DNA of 64,000 bases from DATAGF01 sp963813355 (lineage in GTDB: Bacteria > Actinomycetota > Thermoleophilia > Miltoncostaeales > Miltoncostaeaceae): positions 1-64,000 of the forward strand of contig CAWEYS010000018.1 of NCBI GenBank assembly GCA_963813355.1, read 5' to 3'. Of the stretch, positions 21,356-33,000 are shown piece by piece. The stretch's first letter is position 1. Every line of letters starts with the position of its first letter. The notes under the pieces were generated by a model, which was given only the letters and a program-made list of their open reading frames with translations, searched no databases and was not told the origin of the DNA. A program made the position numbers and the translations under genes.

Positions 21356-23062
21356 TCAGGCGCCCTCGGTCGAGCCGGTCGGGGGCGGCGGCTCGGTCTC
21401 GAGGTCGTCGAACACCAGGCCGCTCGTGCCCTCGCCGCGACCCGGGCCCTTGCGCCGCCCCACCCAGGTGTGAAGGCGGCCCTCCGTGTCGCGCGCCGAC
21501 TGGAAGCGCCGCACGACGCGCACGCCGGTCCGGAGGACCTCCTCCTCGTGCAGCAGCAGGCGGCGCTCGGGCTCGAGGATTTGGCCGCGGGCGCCCCGGC
21601 TGGTCCCGCCGGGAACGGGCACCCGCCCGCGCTGCAGCCGTATGGCGCCGCCGGCGCCGAGCCGGACGGGCACGAGCGGCACCCAGTGGTCGGGCACCGG
21701 GGTGGACAGCACCAGCCGCCAGCGGTTGTCGGCCGCGGGCTCGGCCGCACCGGCCGGGCCCCGCGCGCGGGCGGCGAGATCGACGGGCCGGCCGGCCGCG
21801 CTCTCGACCCGGTGCTCGACGGCCCAGGCCAAGTTGGCTACCTCGTCGCGCGTGAAGCGCACGTCCTCGAGGGGCCTGCCGGCATCGGTCGTCTCGAGCG
21901 ACGGCGGCAGGAACAGGGCCGGCGCCGCGCCGGCGCGCGGTCCCGGATCCCCGGTGAGCTCGAAGAAGCGGAAGGGCCGATCGTCGCCGCCGCCGTCGAC
22001 CACCGCCGCTGCGGGGACGACGGTGAGCGCGCCGAAGTCGTCGAGGACCCGCAGCGACGTGACCGTCGTCAGGGTGGCCGCCGGGACCCGGAGCGGCACG
22101 AGGTACCAGTCGACGCCATAGACGGTGGCATAGCCGGCCACGGCGACCCGGGCCAGGTCCTCCGGACCGGCGTCGATGGCGCCGAAGGACACGTCGCCCT
22201 CCTCGAAGGCCCAGAACCGCGGCGCCGGCATGCCGTGGAAGCGCAGCGGGACCGGCAGCACCTCGGCGCGCCGGGTGACCACCGTCGAGGGGGGTGAGGT
22301 GGGGGTGGCGGCGTCGGCCCGGTCGAAGTGGTGCCACTCCAGCCGCCCACCGGCGTAGCCGTCGGCCACGAGCCGGATCTCGCGCTCCGCCGTCGCGGCC
22401 CGGAGGTCGAAGCGGTACTCCATCCGCGACGGGTCCCACGCCGTGGTCCCCGCGGGCTCGCGGAACGCCGCCGAGGTGCCGGCCCGCCACGCCTCCAGGG
22501 CGGCCGCGATCGGTCCCCTGGCCCGCTCGGGGATCCCGAGCTCGGTGACGAGGCGCTGGGCCGGCGCGCCGTCGGCCTCGAGGTGGGCCGCGAGGGCGAC
22601 CCCGTCGATCGAGCGGCGCGCGAGCAGCTCGAGGCGGCGGCGGCCCACCGGGTCGAGGCCGTCGTCGGCCGGCAGGGCCACGGGGTACCGCGCCCGCAGC
22701 CTCTCGGCGACGACCGGGGCGGCTCCCTGGCGGGCCAGGGCGGTGAGGAGGATGAGCCCCAGCTCGGCGGCGATCCGGGCCCTGCCCGGCCCGGCGCGCA
22801 CGGCCTCCCGCTCCACCAGGGGCTCGAGCGGCGTGTCGGCGTCGAGGGCCGCCACCGACCGGCCGGCCTGCGTCACCACCCGATCGACCCGGATCGATCG
22901 GGCCTCGAGCTGGATCAGGAGCGGGTTGGCGGCGTCCTCGCCCCGGAACTCACCGGCCTGATACTGCCGGGCCAGGAGCCACGCCGGGTCCCCCAGCCGA
23001 GCCTCGAGCCCCTCTTCGAGCTGGGGGTCGATGGCCGCCGACTCGAGCCGCTCCCAGCTCAT
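21356..23062 (-). CDS. conserved hypothetical protein, 568 aa, last gene of operon 2
   Basis: The ATG start (MSWERLESAAIDPQLEEGLE) overlaps the stop of the preceding gene as ATGA, and the frame is intact. Near the N-terminus is DPAWLLARQYQAGEFRGEDA, a phrase I recall from uncharacterised proteins in large hypothetical clusters (WLLARQWQxGEFxGED). Later blocks are MEYRFDLRAATAEREIRLVA (about 200), RFWAFEEGDVSFGAI (about 275), YGVDWYLVPLRVP (about 315) and DEVANLAWAVEHRV (about 425). The C-terminal 70 residues are rich in Arg and Pro. No signal peptide, membrane helix or enzymatic motif. As the terminal gene it corresponds in position, but not in sequence, to the beta-propeller protein of operon 1. 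Function unknown. Confidence 0.8.
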   Translation of the reverse strand: MSWERLESAAIDPQLEEGLEARLGDPAWLLARQYQAGEFRGEDAANPLLIQLEARSIRVDRVVTQAGRSVAALDADTPLEPLVEREAVRAGPGRARIAAELGLILLTALARQGAAPVVAERLRARYPVALPADDGLDPVGRRRLELLARRSIDGVALAAHLEADGAPAQRLVTELGIPERARGPIAAALEAWRAGTSAAFREPAGTTAWDPSRMEYRFDLRAATAEREIRLVADGYAGGRLEWHHFDRADAATPTSPPSTVVTRRAEVLPVPLRFHGMPAPRFWAFEEGDVSFGAIDAGPEDLARVAVAGYATVYGVDWYLVPLRVPAATLTTVTSLRVLDDFGALTVVPAAAVVDGGGDDRPFRFFELTGDPGPRAGAAPALFLPPSLETTDAGRPLEDVRFTRDEVANLAWAVEHRVESAAGRPVDLAARARGPAGAAEPAADNRWRLVLSTPVPDHWVPLVPVRLGAGGAIRLQRGRVPVPGGTSRGARGQILEPERRLLLHEEEVLRTGVRVVRRFQSARDTEGRLHTWVGRRKGPGRGEGTSGLVFDDLETEPPPPTGSTEGA

Positions 23063-26000
23063 CCGCCCGCCTCCGCCTCGTCGTCGCCGACGGCCGAGAC
23101 CGCCACCCCGTGCGGGAGGAAGATCGCCGGCAGGGAGTGCCCCCAGAGCTCGAGGGTCTCCGGTCCCACCGCGCGGATCTGGGCGAGCGTGAGGGTCTGG
23201 ATGACGATCGTCAGCAGGGTCTCGAGCGACCAGGACTCGCCGGGCGCGACGGTGGCGACCAGCACCGCCTGGGGCGGCTGGGCGCCCGGTGAATCGAGGT
23301 GGACGGCCACGCCGGTCGTGGCCGCCGGCCCGGGCACCGGCTCGGTCCAGGCGTCGAAGAGCAGCCCACTGACCGGGCCGGCCTCGATCGCGGCGGCGAG
23401 GTCGGTGAGCGAGAGCACGCAGGTCCGTCCCCCCCGCGAGGCAGGCCTCTCCACGGCCACCCACGGGTCGGCGGGGTCGTGCGGGATCTGGACGACCTGC
23501 TCGGCCGCCACCGGGCCGCCCCGCACGGCGGCGAGGAGGGCGTGCGCCTCGTCGATCCGCCCGGCGCCGGCGTGGACCCGTCCGGCCTGCAGCAGCCACG
23601 TCGACGCCGCCATCGGGCCGCCGAGACGCCGGCTCGACAGGCCGGCGCTGGCGACCAGGTCGGCGCCATTGGACGGGCGGAAGCGGGGGAGGACCGGCAG
23701 CTTGAGGGCGAGGGCGCCGCCGATGCGGCCGGCCAGGTGCTCGGCCCGCGCGGCCGCGGACCACCCGTCCCACCCGTCGGGCAGCGGGGCGCGCAGCCGG
23801 GCGCTGCGCCTGGCCGACGAGGCCAGCACGGCGGCGATCAGGGACGGGCGCGCCGCCGCGTCGGCCCCGAGGGCGGCGATGGTGCCGGCGTCGTCAACGG
23901 CCAGCAGATCGGCCGCGCGGGCCCGCAGGGTGGCGTCGTCCGCGGGAGCCGCGGCGAGCTCGTCGAGCCGGTCGGCCAGCGCGAGGCGCCGCCGGTCGAG
24001 CTCGTCGAGGTCGAGCTCCGGAGGGGGGTCGCCGGGCGCGGCCAGGTCCTCTCCCCGCAGAGGCCGAGCCTGGCCGACCGCCGTGCGCAGGGCGCCGGCG
24101 ACCACGGCCAGCTCCTCGAGCGCGATGTCCGAGGGCGCCGCCTCGGCGCCGGCAAGCCGAGCCAGGCCGAGCACCGCGGCCCCGAGGCGGCTGCCCTGGA
24201 GCTCGCCGCCGGTCGGCGCCAGGGCGAGCACCTCGGCGGCGCCCAGGCCGAGGCCGGCCACGCGCTTCGACGCGGGGCAGCAGCGACTCGAGCCACGCCG
24301 CCAGGGCGGGCTCCGCGGCGGCCAGCAGGCTCAACGCGGCCGGCTCGGCGCCGCCGAAGGCGGCCGCCACCCGGTGCGAGACGTTCTGCGCCTCCCGGTG
24401 GACGCGGGCCATGCGCAGCTCGGGGATGCCGGTGTCGCCGCTGCCGGCGGCCGCCAGGGCGGCGCCGGCCTCGGCCAGGTTGCCCTTCACGAGCGAGTGG
24501 ACGCTCTGCGCCATGAGGGCGTCGGCAGTGGCGTCGAGGTCGGCGACTGCCTCCTCGAGCGCCCGCCGGAGGTCGTCGTCCGGGTAGCCGTCGAGGGGGG
24601 CGCGGAGCGCGTCGATCCGGTCGCGGAGCAGGCTCGGCTCGTCGTCCTGGTAGGCGGCCGCCAGGGCGAGCCCGTCGACGACGGCGTTCGCCGGCCGGTC
24701 GGGGTGGCCGGCCTCGATCAGGACCGCCTCCCGCACGTCGGCGGTGAGGTGGTCCAGCCGGGCGTCGTGCAGCCGGCGCTCGAACCGGGCGCCGAGCAGC
24801 TCGGGCAGCTCGACGCCGTTGCGGACCCCCTCGAGCAGCCACTCGGCGCGCCGCACCCGATCCGACGACAGGTCAACGCCGAACGCGCCGCCCGCCGAGC
24901 CATCGGCACAGGCAAGCCAGGCGCTGCGCAGCACGGCGGCGGTCGCGGCGTGGTCGAGCGAGGGGGCGTGGACGAAGCCCTGGGTGTCCGGCCCGGGGGT
25001 GTCGGGCGTGAGCGCGACGAGCCAGCCGTAGCCGCCGATCTGGAGGCCCGTGGGCTGGGCGGCGCGCAGCTGGGCCAGCCGCTGCGTGGCCACGCTCGTG
25101 ATCCAGGCGTCGAGGCGGTGGGTGGCCAGGCCCAGCGTCTCGCGCAGGAGACGGGCGAGCTCGGCGAAGGGGTCGGCGACCGCCGTGCCCTCGCACATCT
25201 CGGCCAGGCGGTCGAGCCCGAGGGCGAGCTCCTCGGCCTGGGTGTGGTGGACCTGCTCGATGCCGTGCTCGACCAGCACCCGGAACAGCGACTTGGGCGA
25301 CGAGTGGTCGTAGGCGGGCCGACCGGCCGCCGTGACCGCGCGCGCGTCGGCGGCCAGCCCGCGCAGGCTCGCGGCCAGCTGCAGGCGATCGCCCTCCGGC
25401 CCGCCGCCGGGCACCAGCTCGAGGTCGGGGAAGGTGCCGTCGGCGGCGGCGTCGTCGTCGCCGTACTCCACGTACCACAGCGCGGGGTCGGCGGGGTCGG
25501 GCAGCGTGGCGTCGGAGAAGCCCTCCGACAGCCGGCGGGTCTCGGACCGGACCCCGTGGCGGGCGGTGTCGGGACGGAGAACGTCGTCCACGTGATCGCG
25601 GACGGCCGCGAGCGCAGCGGCCGTCTCCCGGTACTGGGGATTGCCCGCCATGTCGTCGGCCAGCTCCCGCAGCCGGTTCAGGCTGCCCGACTGGTCCTCG
25701 ACCGAGCCGTTGCGGATCGGGTCCTCGAGCTCGAGCTCGTACTCGTCGCGAGCCAGGTCGCTGGGCGTCTCCTCCAGCAGGCGCTCCAGCTCGGCCAGGC
25801 CCTCCTGCCACTGCCCGGCGAACAGGTCGTGGCGGTCGAGGGCCCGCCGCAGGCGGAAGGCGGTGGGGTGGGGCACGGCGCCCAGCACCGCCGCCACCGC
25901 GACCGCCTCCTCCTCGGGCGTGCGCGTCACCGGCGACGAGAAGGCGGCCACGCGGGAGAGGCCGTACGCCCAGTCGTACCGCAGAGTACTGAGGAGGGAC

Positions 26001-27354
26001 TGGAGGTGGCCGATGCGGGTGTCCGGGAAGCCGCCCCACTCAGGCAGCACGGTCACCGGGAGCACCCCGTAGGCTTGCTCGCCGGTCCGGAACAGCGGGA
26101 GGGGGCCGGCGCCGCGCACCCAGTCGCGGAACCAGGCGCGCAGCCAGTCGAGGTCCTCGCCGACGACGATCGGCGTCCCGCCCGTCGCGAGCAGTGCGCT
26201 GAAGAAGTGGCCCCAGGTCGCCGGCCACATCACCCGGTTCATGGCCGCCGCGCGCCCCCCGGCCCGGTCGCCGGCGTGCTCGGCGGCGTCGAACGCCGTC
26301 GCGCCGTCGAGCCCGAGGGCGAGGGCGAGGGCGTCGGCGGCGGGGGCGGTGGCGAGCGCGACCGGGCCGGCGGGCGGCGGCCGGTCCGCGGGGGGCTCCG
26401 CGAGCTGGCGGGCCATGTAGGCCCCGAGGTCGGCCGGGACGTCGGCGTAGCCGGCGTCGACCGTCACCGTCGTGTTGGTGGGCGTCCCGTGGGGGACGAT
26501 CTCCAGTCCCGACGCGAACCGGTGGGCCTCGAGGAGGCCGGCCAGCTCCGCCGGGGCCGCCGGGTCGGTGTCCCGCACGCCGAGCACGATCAGGACGCCG
26601 ATGTTCCTGGCGGTCTGGGCGTCGAGCGGCACCCGCACCGCCATCCCGGCGTCGACGGCCTCCTGGAAGTCGGCCATCCACCACAGGTCCTGGCTCCGGA
26701 GCAGGTCGCGGATCCCGCCGCCCTCGGGGATCTCGGCGACGTTGGGGGCCATGGCCAGATCGCGGCGGACCGGGTCCGACCAGACGTCCCGGACGTTGTC
26801 GCCGGAGCCGATGCGCACGTACCAGCGGTCGGGCAGGAGCCGGGCCAGGGTGGCGCGCGACCGCTCGGGCGTTCGGGTGGGGGCGGCGGCGGCGCCGGCG
26901 GTGCGGCGCGCGCGGGATGAGCCCGGCCAGGTGCGGCCGGCTCCGTCTGCGCCGCCACCCACGCCGCTCGGGGCGCACCGAGCTGGCTCACCAGCCAGCG
27001 GTGGGCGTCCTGGCGCGCCGCGTCGTGGGCCGACCGGGTCAGGCGCCTCCAGTAGGCGGTGCCGAGGGCCTCCTCCTCGGGTGTCAGGGCCGTCAGGTGG
27101 GCGTCGGCGTGGAGGGCGTCCGGGAAGATGCGCACCCAGAGCTCGGTCGGGCGCTTCCCCGGCCCGTCACCGCGGTGGAAGCGGGTGGCCAGGCGGACCG
27201 GGAACAGGACGAGGGGCAGCCCCTCGTCGAGGCGGTCCACGAGCACCGGCCCCGTCGGCACACCGGGCAGGCCGATGTCGGGGGGCTCGGTCGGGACGAC
27301 CGGCGCCGGCCGGTCGGGCACCTTCTTGCGGGGCGGCCGGCGCCGGGGCTTCAC
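23059..27354 (-). CDS. large conserved hypothetical protein, about 1,430 aa, two compensating frameshifts
   Basis: The GTG start overlaps the stop of the 909-aa gene (GTGA), and the ATGA at the end overlaps the 568-aa gene. The ends are in the same frame, but indels near 26,900 and 24,262 displace the middle third. The N-terminus is basic and proline-rich (KPRRRPPRKKV), then LVLFPVRLATRF and ELWVRIFPDALHADAH (about 65-95). After the first indel come LLPDRWYVRIGSGDNVRDVW, RVPLDAQTARNIGVLIVLGV and LQIGGYGWLVALTPDTPG. The C-terminal part contains ALKLPVLPRFRPSNGADLV, FDAWTEPVPGPAATTGVAVH and LTLAQIRAVGPETLELWG. These phrases recur, as I recall, in uncharacterised proteins of similar length. No enzyme motif, signal peptide or membrane span is seen. 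Probably a cytoplasmic, mostly helical structural protein. Confidence 0.75.
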
Positions 27355-30080
27355 GACGCCGGGGGCAGCAGGTGGACGGCCGGCAGGAGCAGCCGGAAGG
27401 GCTGCTGGAACGCGATGCCCGCCATGTGGGCGCCGTTGCGGCCCCAGGTCGTGCCGTCCCGGCTCTCGCCGTCCAGCCAGGGCACGTCCGCGAGCCGGAG
27501 GTTGCCCATCGCGGCCAGGGCCTCGGCCGAGCTCGCGACGTGCCCCCAGCTCAGGCCGGCCCAGCCGCCGGCCGGCGGCTTCTTGTAGACGGCGCCGGCG
27601 GGGTCGAAGCCGAAGCGGGGGCCGGTGACCGGCTCCTGGATGGCCACGTAGCGACCCTCGTCGCGCACGACGTCGGTATCGACGTCGAAGCCGGCGAAGA
27701 TGGTGGAGGCGTCGAGCGTTCCGGCGAAGGACGGCCACGTGCAGCGGTCCTCCGGGATGGTGCCGTCGTCCTCCACGACGCGGCCGTCGTCGCCCGGCGC
27801 GACCAGGAAGAGCTCGACCCCCGGGAAGCGGCGGACGACCTCGCCTCGCACGATGAGCACGGTGGAGGAGCCGCTGCCGCCGATGTGGCTGCGCAGAGTG
27901 GTGCCGAGCAGCCACTCGTGCACGTCGGCGGCGAGGTCGGCCGCGCCCGCCGGTACCCGCTGCCAGAAGGTGGAGAAGGCGGTCGCGCCGAGGTCGGCCG
28001 GGTACTCGTTCCACAGCGCCTCCCGATCCCACTCGTGGTTGGCGCCGACGAGGAAGGCCGCCACCCAGCCCTCGTTCACCTCGACCAGGCGGACCCGCTC
28101 GGCCGGGATCTCGGAGACGCCCGGCAGCAGGAGCTCCGCCCCGAGGGCCAGGAACTTGGGGAACAGGGGGTCCGGGAAGCGGGGCCCGATCGCGACCCGG
28201 GCGGGCAGGACGCCGCCCAGGTCGACGCCGGTGACGCGGGCCTGGAGGCCCGCCACGACGGCGGGCATAGGGTCGAGGCCCTCGCGCACGAGCGCGGCGG
28301 AGGCGCGCAGGTCGTCGGACGGCGCCGAGTCGATCACGGCCACGGGGGTGTGCGGGACCGGATCGCCGTCGCCGCCGCCCGGCTCGATCGGGTCCTCGAT
28401 CCGGAGGACCTCGGCCGGCGTGGGGCGATCCACGACGGGCCCCGTCTGCGGCACGCTGAACACCGTGTCCGTCGTCACGGCCCCTGGGCGCTGGTAGCTG
28501 GCGCCGAAGCGGGCGCACCGCTCCAGGGCGACCGAACGCTCGTCGGCCGGGGCCGACCCGGCCAGGAACCGGTCCGTGACCCTGGAGGCGAGCGGGCTGG
28601 GATCGAGCCGGTCGGCCGCGGCCCGCCGGGCGAGCACGCTCCCGGGGCGCGTGTGGCGCAGGAGCGCGGCCGACACCAGGCCGGCCGGGAACACCGCCGA
28701 GCCGTCGATCCGCTGGGTGAGTGAGCCGCCTGCTTGGCGGACGAACAGGTGCAGCCTGGCGGTGACCTGGAGCAGGCCGGCGTCGTCAAGGGTAGCCAGG
28801 CGCCGGGCGTGGCTGCGGCCGACCTCCGCGGCGAGCCGGGCCCGGTTGACCTCCTCGCGCAGGGCCCGCACGTCGCCGGCCTGGTCCCACGCGGCGGCCA
28901 GGAACTCGTCGTCGTTGTCGCGCACGACGCGGGCGCCGAGCCCGGCCGGGCCGCGGCGGTCGGGCGCGAGGTTCACGTCGTGCAGCCAGCCGGCGTCGGG
29001 CACCGCCGCGCGGTCGGCGGCCCACGCGCCGTACATCGGGGGCCCGATCACCGGGTCGTCGACCTCGGGGTCGTACGGCCCGTCGTCGTCATCGACGACC
29101 TGCCACGCGGCGGCCTCGTCGAGGCGGTCGCGCAGCTCGGTGTCGAGCCAGGCGCGGGCCGCCTTCGGCAGGCCCTCGCCCGAGTCGCCGGCGTCGATCA
29201 GCGCCCCCTCGTACTCGAAGCCGGTGTCGCCGTCGAAGGGCGCCAGGAGGCCATGGTCGACCACGGCGGCGCGGTGGAACCCGAGCCGCACGCTGGTGTC
29301 GTCGGGCTGGAGCCGCCGGCACAGCGCCTCGAAGTTGACGACCCCGGCGGCTGTGGTGAAGGTCCAGGTGTCGAAGACCGGCAGCGCGACCGCGCCGGGG
29401 GCGTCCACGTCCCAGGCCGGCGGGAGCTCGGGCGGCTCGGCCCCGTCCGCGTCGCCGGCGGCGAAAGCGGGGACCAGGGCGGCCCGGTAGCGCCGTCCCT
29501 CGGCGAGCCGCCGGGGGGCGAGGAGCCGCGCGACGACCGCGCCGCCGCCCGCGGCGATCGACGCGGGGACCTCGCCGGCCGGCACCATCGACTGCACGTG
29601 GGCCCAGGCCCACGAGTCGGCGAGGTCGGGCAGCTCGTCGGGCACGGCCTCGGCCGCCACCCGCAGGACCGGTCCCGAGGGGCCGCTGGGCTCGTACTCG
29701 ACCCCGCTCCGCTCCTCGACGCACACCAGCACGAGCCAGGGCCGCAGCGCCCCCCGCCCGTCCGGCGCCGCCGGCGTCAGCAGCCACGGCAGGTCCGGGG
29801 CGGCGAGCTCCACCGCGGGCAGCAGCGACCAGTCGGCGTCGGCGGTCCCCGGCACCGGCTCCCGGCGCACGATCTGGGCCGGGTCGATGGCCGCCACGTC
29901 CCCGGGCCCGAGGATCGCGAGCGGGCTGGTCGCCGCCCGCCGGCCGCCGAGGGAGTCCTCGAGCGTCACGGAGGCCTCGATCGCCGCGCGCGACGGGAGC
30001 GGCCCGCTGCGGGGGTCGGGCCCGGCGATGCCGCGGGCCAGGCCCTGGCGCAGCCAGGGGAGGAAGAGCGGCCCGCTCAC
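27351..30080 (-). CDS. conserved hypothetical protein, 909 aa, shares N-terminal domain with the 607-aa protein of operon 1
   Basis: The GTG start (SGPLFLPWLRQG) overlaps the stop of the DUF6603 gene, and the end overlaps the next gene, both as GTGA. The frame is intact over 2.7 kb. Residues about 80-270 carry the ordered motif series shared with the operon-1 607-aa protein (LPAVELAAPDLPW, RPWLVLVCVEE, SWAWAHVQSMV, RRYRAALVPAF, FDTWTFTTAAGVVNFEALCR). The extra C-terminal 550 residues include RFPDPLFPKFLALGAELLLP, VNEGWVAAFLVGANHEWDRE, LWNEYPADLGATAFSTFWQR and GSGSSTVLIVRGEVVRRFPG, which look like a second compact domain absent from the paralogue. No signal peptide or membrane segment. Function unknown; a component of the same multi-protein assembly is inferred from coupling and paralogy. 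Confidence 0.8.
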   Translation of the reverse strand: MSGPLFLPWLRQGLARGIAGPDPRSGPLPSRAAIEASVTLEDSLGGRRAATSPLAILGPGDVAAIDPAQIVRREPVPGTADADWSLLPAVELAAPDLPWLLTPAAPDGRGALRPWLVLVCVEERSGVEYEPSGPSGPVLRVAAEAVPDELPDLADSWAWAHVQSMVPAGEVPASIAAGGGAVVARLLAPRRLAEGRRYRAALVPAFAAGDADGAEPPELPPAWDVDAPGAVALPVFDTWTFTTAAGVVNFEALCRRLQPDDTSVRLGFHRAAVVDHGLLAPFDGDTGFEYEGALIDAGDSGEGLPKAARAWLDTELRDRLDEAAAWQVVDDDDGPYDPEVDDPVIGPPMYGAWAADRAAVPDAGWLHDVNLAPDRRGPAGLGARVVRDNDDEFLAAAWDQAGDVRALREEVNRARLAAEVGRSHARRLATLDDAGLLQVTARLHLFVRQAGGSLTQRIDGSAVFPAGLVSAALLRHTRPGSVLARRAAADRLDPSPLASRVTDRFLAGSAPADERSVALERCARFGASYQRPGAVTTDTVFSVPQTGPVVDRPTPAEVLRIEDPIEPGGGDGDPVPHTPVAVIDSAPSDDLRASAALVREGLDPMPAVVAGLQARVTGVDLGGVLPARVAIGPRFPDPLFPKFLALGAELLLPGVSEIPAERVRLVEVNEGWVAAFLVGANHEWDREALWNEYPADLGATAFSTFWQRVPAGAADLAADVHEWLLGTTLRSHIGGSGSSTVLIVRGEVVRRFPGVELFLVAPGDDGRVVEDDGTIPEDRCTWPSFAGTLDASTIFAGFDVDTDVVRDEGRYVAIQEPVTGPRFGFDPAGAVYKKPPAGGWAGLSWGHVASSAEALAAMGNLRLADVPWLDGESRDGTTWGRNGAHMAGIAFQQPFRLLLPAVHLLPPAS

Positions 30081-33000
30081 GGGACCGCGGCCGCGGCGTG
30101 GGAGGGCACGAGCCGGGTGACGACGGCGTCGCCAGGATCGGGCAGCCCGGTCGCGGCGTCGACCAGGACGTAGCTCGTCGGCGCGACCGCCACCCGCTCG
30201 AGGTCGGCCAGCGCCCCCCTCCACGTCGTCACGGCCCGCCCGGTCGCCGACATGCCGAGGAGGACGTCGAGGGGGCGATCGATCGCCAGGACCCCGAGGG
30301 CGTGAACCGCCCCGGTGGCGGGCTGCCAGACCTCGGTCTCGTGTCCCTCGGGGGCGGCCACGGCCTCGTCGTCGGGGACGGCCACGCCGCCGGCGCCGAA
30401 CGCCACCCCGGCCCGGTGCTGCTCGTAGCTCGGCGCCGCCAGGCGGGCCTCGTCGCGCATCGACTGGAACTGGGCCGGGGCGAACCAGCCCAGGACGTCC
30501 TCGACCTCGACGCCCGACAGGGCCTCCCCGGTGGCGCCGTCGACCACGGCGGTGCCGGCGACGTCGACCTCGTCCTGCACGGGGGTCAGCTCGCCGAAGC
30601 GGGCCAGGGTCTCGCCCAGCGGCGCCACCGACTGCACGACCACGACGCTGTCGTCGGGCCGGATGACCGCGTCGTCGAGGTCCGTGCGCAGCACGAGGCC
30701 GGCCGGCGGCGCGCTCGGGTGCCGCGCCGACCAGGCCTCCGGGTGGGCGAGCTCGTCGCCCATGAGGGCGAGGACGTCGGCCGAGGGGGGCCGCTCGGGG
30801 GCCGCATGGCCACCGACAGTGACCTCGAACCTGACGTTGACCACGAAGAAGCGGAAGCGGCCCCTGGCGGTGGCGAACCACGGCTCGGGCCCCTCCAGGT
30901 GGGCGAACAGCTCCACGCCCAGCAGCTCCTTGTCCCCCGCGTACACGCCCACCCCGGCCGAGACCTCGGCGATCAGGAGGAAGGGGGTGAACTGAAGGAG
31001 CACGTCGAACTCGAACCAGCCCCGCGCCAGGTAGGTGACGCTGAGGAACTCGGCCGAGGCCTCGAGCTCGAACCCGCCGCCGAACTGGACGCTGTTGGAC
31101 GTGACCGCGAAGTAGGCGGTGATGGCCGCCGATACCCCCTCGGCGACCTCGACCTCGGCCCGCATCTGGCGCAGCGACTCGAGGACGGCGGGGACGTGGG
31201 AGGGCGGCTGGAAGCCGGGGTGGTAGCCGCCGACGCTCAGGACGAAGTAGGGGTCCTCGATGACGCTGAGGTACAGGCCGGCGTCGCCGCTGAGCTCGAT
31301 GACCCCGAGCAGTCGCGAGTCGTAGAGCGAGGCCACGACCAGGACGGTCCCGCCGGGGACGTCGATGACCCCGAGGGAGTCCATCCGCAGCTCCAGCACC
31401 GGGGCGTCCGGGGTCGGCAGGTCCGCGCTCAGCGAGCCGAGGATCGTGAGGACGCCCTGGGGCAGCGAGATCAGGACGCCGAGCTGGCCGGTGACGATCG
31501 TGGCGGTGCCCCATCCCACCTCGATCACGGGGCCGATCACCGTGTTGCCGGGGGAGGCCGGGAAGTACTCGTCGAGCTGGCCGAACAGGATCGCCGAGTC
31601 GCGCGCCGGATTGTCCGGGAAGAGGAGGGCGTCGGCGGCTCCGTCGCGCAGGCCGAGCGCGAGCGCCTCGCCGTCGACGGCCCGGTTGAGGGCGACGAGC
31701 CCCCCCGCGCCCATGAGCGTGAACCCGAAGCCCAGGGGGATGCCCGGGAAGCGCGCGGTGAGGCTGGCGAAGAAGGTCCACCCGTCGGGCTCGCCGGCGA
31801 CGGCGGTGTCGATCACGGTCATCGCCTGGATGCCGACGCTGGCGATGTCGATGGCCAGGGCGCCCTCGTAGCGCCCGGTCTCGGGGTAGGCCGCGATCCG
31901 GCCCCCGCCCGAGGTGAGCGGCGCCTCTACGCTGAGGCCGAGGCCGGTCGGTGGCAGGAACACCGTGGCGATGTCGGCCGGTCCGGCGTTGCCGTTGACG
32001 AAGTCGATCTGGAGGGCGATCCCGCAAGGGTCGACCGTGAACGAGATGGGCGGCAGGGACCCGGTGACGCCGACGAGGGCCTCGGCGGTGACGGTGGGGG
32101 TCGGCGAGGTGGAGCCGCGGACGGCGAGCTCGATCACGTCGATGGTGATCGGACCCAGCGTCAGGTCAGGCGTCATGGTCAACTCCAGGCCGGCCTCCCC
32201 GCCGATGCTCAGGCCTTCGCCGGTGGTCCAGGTGAACTCGACGCCGAACGCGGCCCGGAGCTCGCCGCCGCCGATCAGTGCCGCGAGGAACGCCCCGAGG
32301 TCCGAGAGCGAGATGACCAGCGCGACGTCCTCGAGCTGGACGGTCGCCGCGAGCTCCGGCCGGCCGCCGTCGTCGGTGAGCGTGAGCGCGACCGAGGTCG
32401 ACCCGACCTCCATCCGGCTCGCGGTGGGGCTGCCGAGCAGCACCGCCGGCGCGGTCCCCGTGGACTGGAGCGTCGCGCTGATGCCGCCCGGCGGGAGCCC
32501 GCCACCAGCAGCGAACGCCGTGCGCAGGCTCAGGGCGCCCGGCCGCACGACGAGGCCCAGCGGGCTCGCCGGATCCGTGGCACCGTCGACGAGCACCTCC
32601 CAGCCCTCTCCCAGCCTGAACCCCGAGCCGAGCCCCGGGGGCAGGTTCGGCTGGAGCAGCAGGCCCGGCAGCTCGCCGGGCGAGCCCGGCAGGGCGAGGA
32701 GGTCGAACCCGACGGGTGCCCGCCCGTCGCCGGCCGGGGCGGAGGCGACCATCACCTGCAGCGCATGGCCGAGGGGCGGGGAGCCGGTCGCCTCCCCGGC
32801 GGCGTACCCGGAGGCGACGGATGGGGTCGGCGAGCCCAGCCCGACGAGGATTCCCGCCCCGGCGCACAGGGACAGAACCTCCTCCAGCACTGCCCGGGGC
32901 TCGAACGCGGCATCCCCCCAGCGGTAGCGGTCCAGGATGCGTCCGCCTGCGTCCGCCAGGACGGCGGGCAGCTCATGCCAGGCGAGCCGAAGCCGGCCGT

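Noticed and set aside
21285..22490. Minus-strand frame ending SAGIEPVTSRV
   Set aside because: The tail is the antisense translation of the tRNA-Val remnant and the rest is out of frame with the 568-aa gene; it is a well-known annotation artefact.
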